Shown: positions 5,471 to 5,973 of the stretch, one piece after another
How the letters are laid out: each line of letters starts with the position of its first letter
How positions within the stretch are numbered: the first letter of the stretch is position 1
Assembly: GCA_003487005.1 (NCBI GenBank)
Contig: DNFG01000428.1
Location: forward strand, 1-5,973
Direction: 5' to 3'
Origin: Bryobacterales bacterium
GTDB taxonomy: Bacteria > Acidobacteriota > Terriglobia > Bryobacterales > Bryobacteraceae
Length of the DNA: 5,973 nt
Position numbers and translations under genes: made by a program
Notes under the pieces: model-generated
The model's input: only the letters and a program-made list of their open reading frames with translations
Databases searched by the model: none
Told to the model about the DNA's origin: nothing

Positions 5471-5973
5471 CTAACGCAGGATAGGCAGCAGGCTCGATGA
5501 ATCGTCCGTCCACAACAGCCGCGGGTCCGGCGCCGCCGCCGGCGGCTCGTCCGGCTTGCGATCCATCAGCACCCACACCGCCCCCACCGAATCCAGTTCC
5601 TCGTTCGCCGGCGTCGACAACACCGCCGCCCGCCACCCCATGTCGCGCCCCAGCGCCAGCGCCACCCGCGTCAGATCCAGATGCAGGTTCGACAGATGCA
5701 GCGCAATCACCCCGTCCGCCTTCACGTGCCGCCCGTAAATCTCCATCGCCTCCCGCGTCAACAGATGCACCGGCACCGAATCCCCCGTGAACGCGTCCAC
5801 CACCAGCACATCCAGCCCCAGGTCCGCCTCCTTCGCCAGCTCGAGCCGCGCATCCCCCAGCACCACCTCCACCCGCGCCGGCGAATCGCTCAGGTACGTG
5901 AAGTGCTTCGTTGCCATCTCCACCACCAGCGGATTGATCTCGTAAAACCGGAAGACATCCCCCGCGCGCCCGT
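5471..5973 (-). CDS. Spermidine-synthase-like domain protein, C-terminal fragment (runs off right edge)
   Basis: The frame is open to the last base of the window, giving 166 visible residues of a Rossmann-type domain of the spermidine synthase/methyltransferase fold. The 5' part lies beyond the window; a GTG at 5926 is internal, since RFYEINPLV directly upstream is the conserved second nucleotide-binding strand (acidic Glu11 of the visible part). Further landmarks are VEVVLGDAR (Asp40) and VVDAFTGDSVPVHLLTREA (59-75), then DGVIALHLSN and a terminal TDDSSSLLPILR. Genuine aminopropyltransferases have a D(S/T)(S/T)DP-type motif where this protein has DAFTGD, a form I associate with proteins annotated as fused MFS/spermidine synthase, in which membrane segments precede this domain. 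Polyamine synthesis is therefore doubtful; the true reaction is unknown. Stop TAG at 5471-5473 lies shortly before the mutase start, suggesting one operon. Confidence 0.85.
   Translation of the reverse strand, partial: GRAGDVFRFYEINPLVVEMATKHFTYLSDSPARVEVVLGDARLELAKEADLGLDVLVVDAFTGDSVPVHLLTREAMEIYGRHVKADGVIALHLSNLHLDLTRVALALGRDMGWRAAVLSTPANEELDSVGAVWVLMDRKPDEPPAAAPDPRLLWTDDSSSLLPILR

Noticed and set aside
5471..5926. Spermidine-synthase-like gene as a complete 151-residue protein from GTG 5926
   Set aside because: Conserved RFYEINPLV lies in frame just upstream and the frame is open to the window end, so the gene is a fragment.
1..5973. tRNA, rRNA, CRISPR array, insertion sequence or attachment site
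   Set aside because: No array of spaced repeats, no transposase or integrase, no cloverleaf-like sequence, and essentially all bases are accounted for by coding genes.

Overview
The window is one end of a high-GC bacterial contig. It holds six protein-coding genes, two of them cut by the window edges, and almost no intergenic space. Gene content (a two-subunit IorAB-type molybdenum hydroxylase, a phosphomannomutase/phosphoglucomutase, and a spermidine-synthase-like domain of the type found fused to transporters) and the very C-rich coding style recall Acidobacteriota of the Solibacter/Bryobacter kind. That assignment is inference from memory of such proteins; no marker gene is present. Bases 1-42 are not biological: they match the Illumina P5/Read 1 adapter at 37 of 42 positions, including the last 14 without a mismatch, so genomic sequence starts at about base 43.

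Layout: (1) 44-946, plus strand, the C-terminal 300 residues of an unrecognised protein whose start was lost at the contig end. (2) 962-1720, minus strand, a 252-residue protein of unknown function, possibly an envelope beta-barrel, convergent with the first gene. (3) A 51-bp divergent intergenic region, 1721-1771. (4) 1772-2242 and 2235-4097, plus strand, an overlapping pair encoding a [2Fe-2S] subunit and a Tat-exported molybdopterin subunit of the xanthine dehydrogenase/aldehyde oxidase superfamily. (5) 4087-5439 and 5471-5973, minus strand, a phosphohexomutase and, just upstream in the same direction, the C-terminal part of a spermidine-synthase-like protein that runs off the right edge.

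The two hydroxylase subunits form one enzyme: the small subunit passes electrons from the molybdenum centre of the large one to an acceptor outside this window. The Tat signal suggests a folded heterodimer is exported to the periplasm. The phosphohexomutase would supply mannose-1-P or glucose-1-P for surface polysaccharide. The hydroxylase and mutase genes converge, overlap by 11 bp and share a perfect palindrome containing both stop codons.

I found no mobile element, CRISPR array, RNA gene or recognisable novel multi-gene system. The points most worth a second look are the adapter remnant, the shortened molybdopterin subunit, the shared-stop palindrome, and the strand-wide C-over-G asymmetry that gives genes on opposite strands opposite codon endings.
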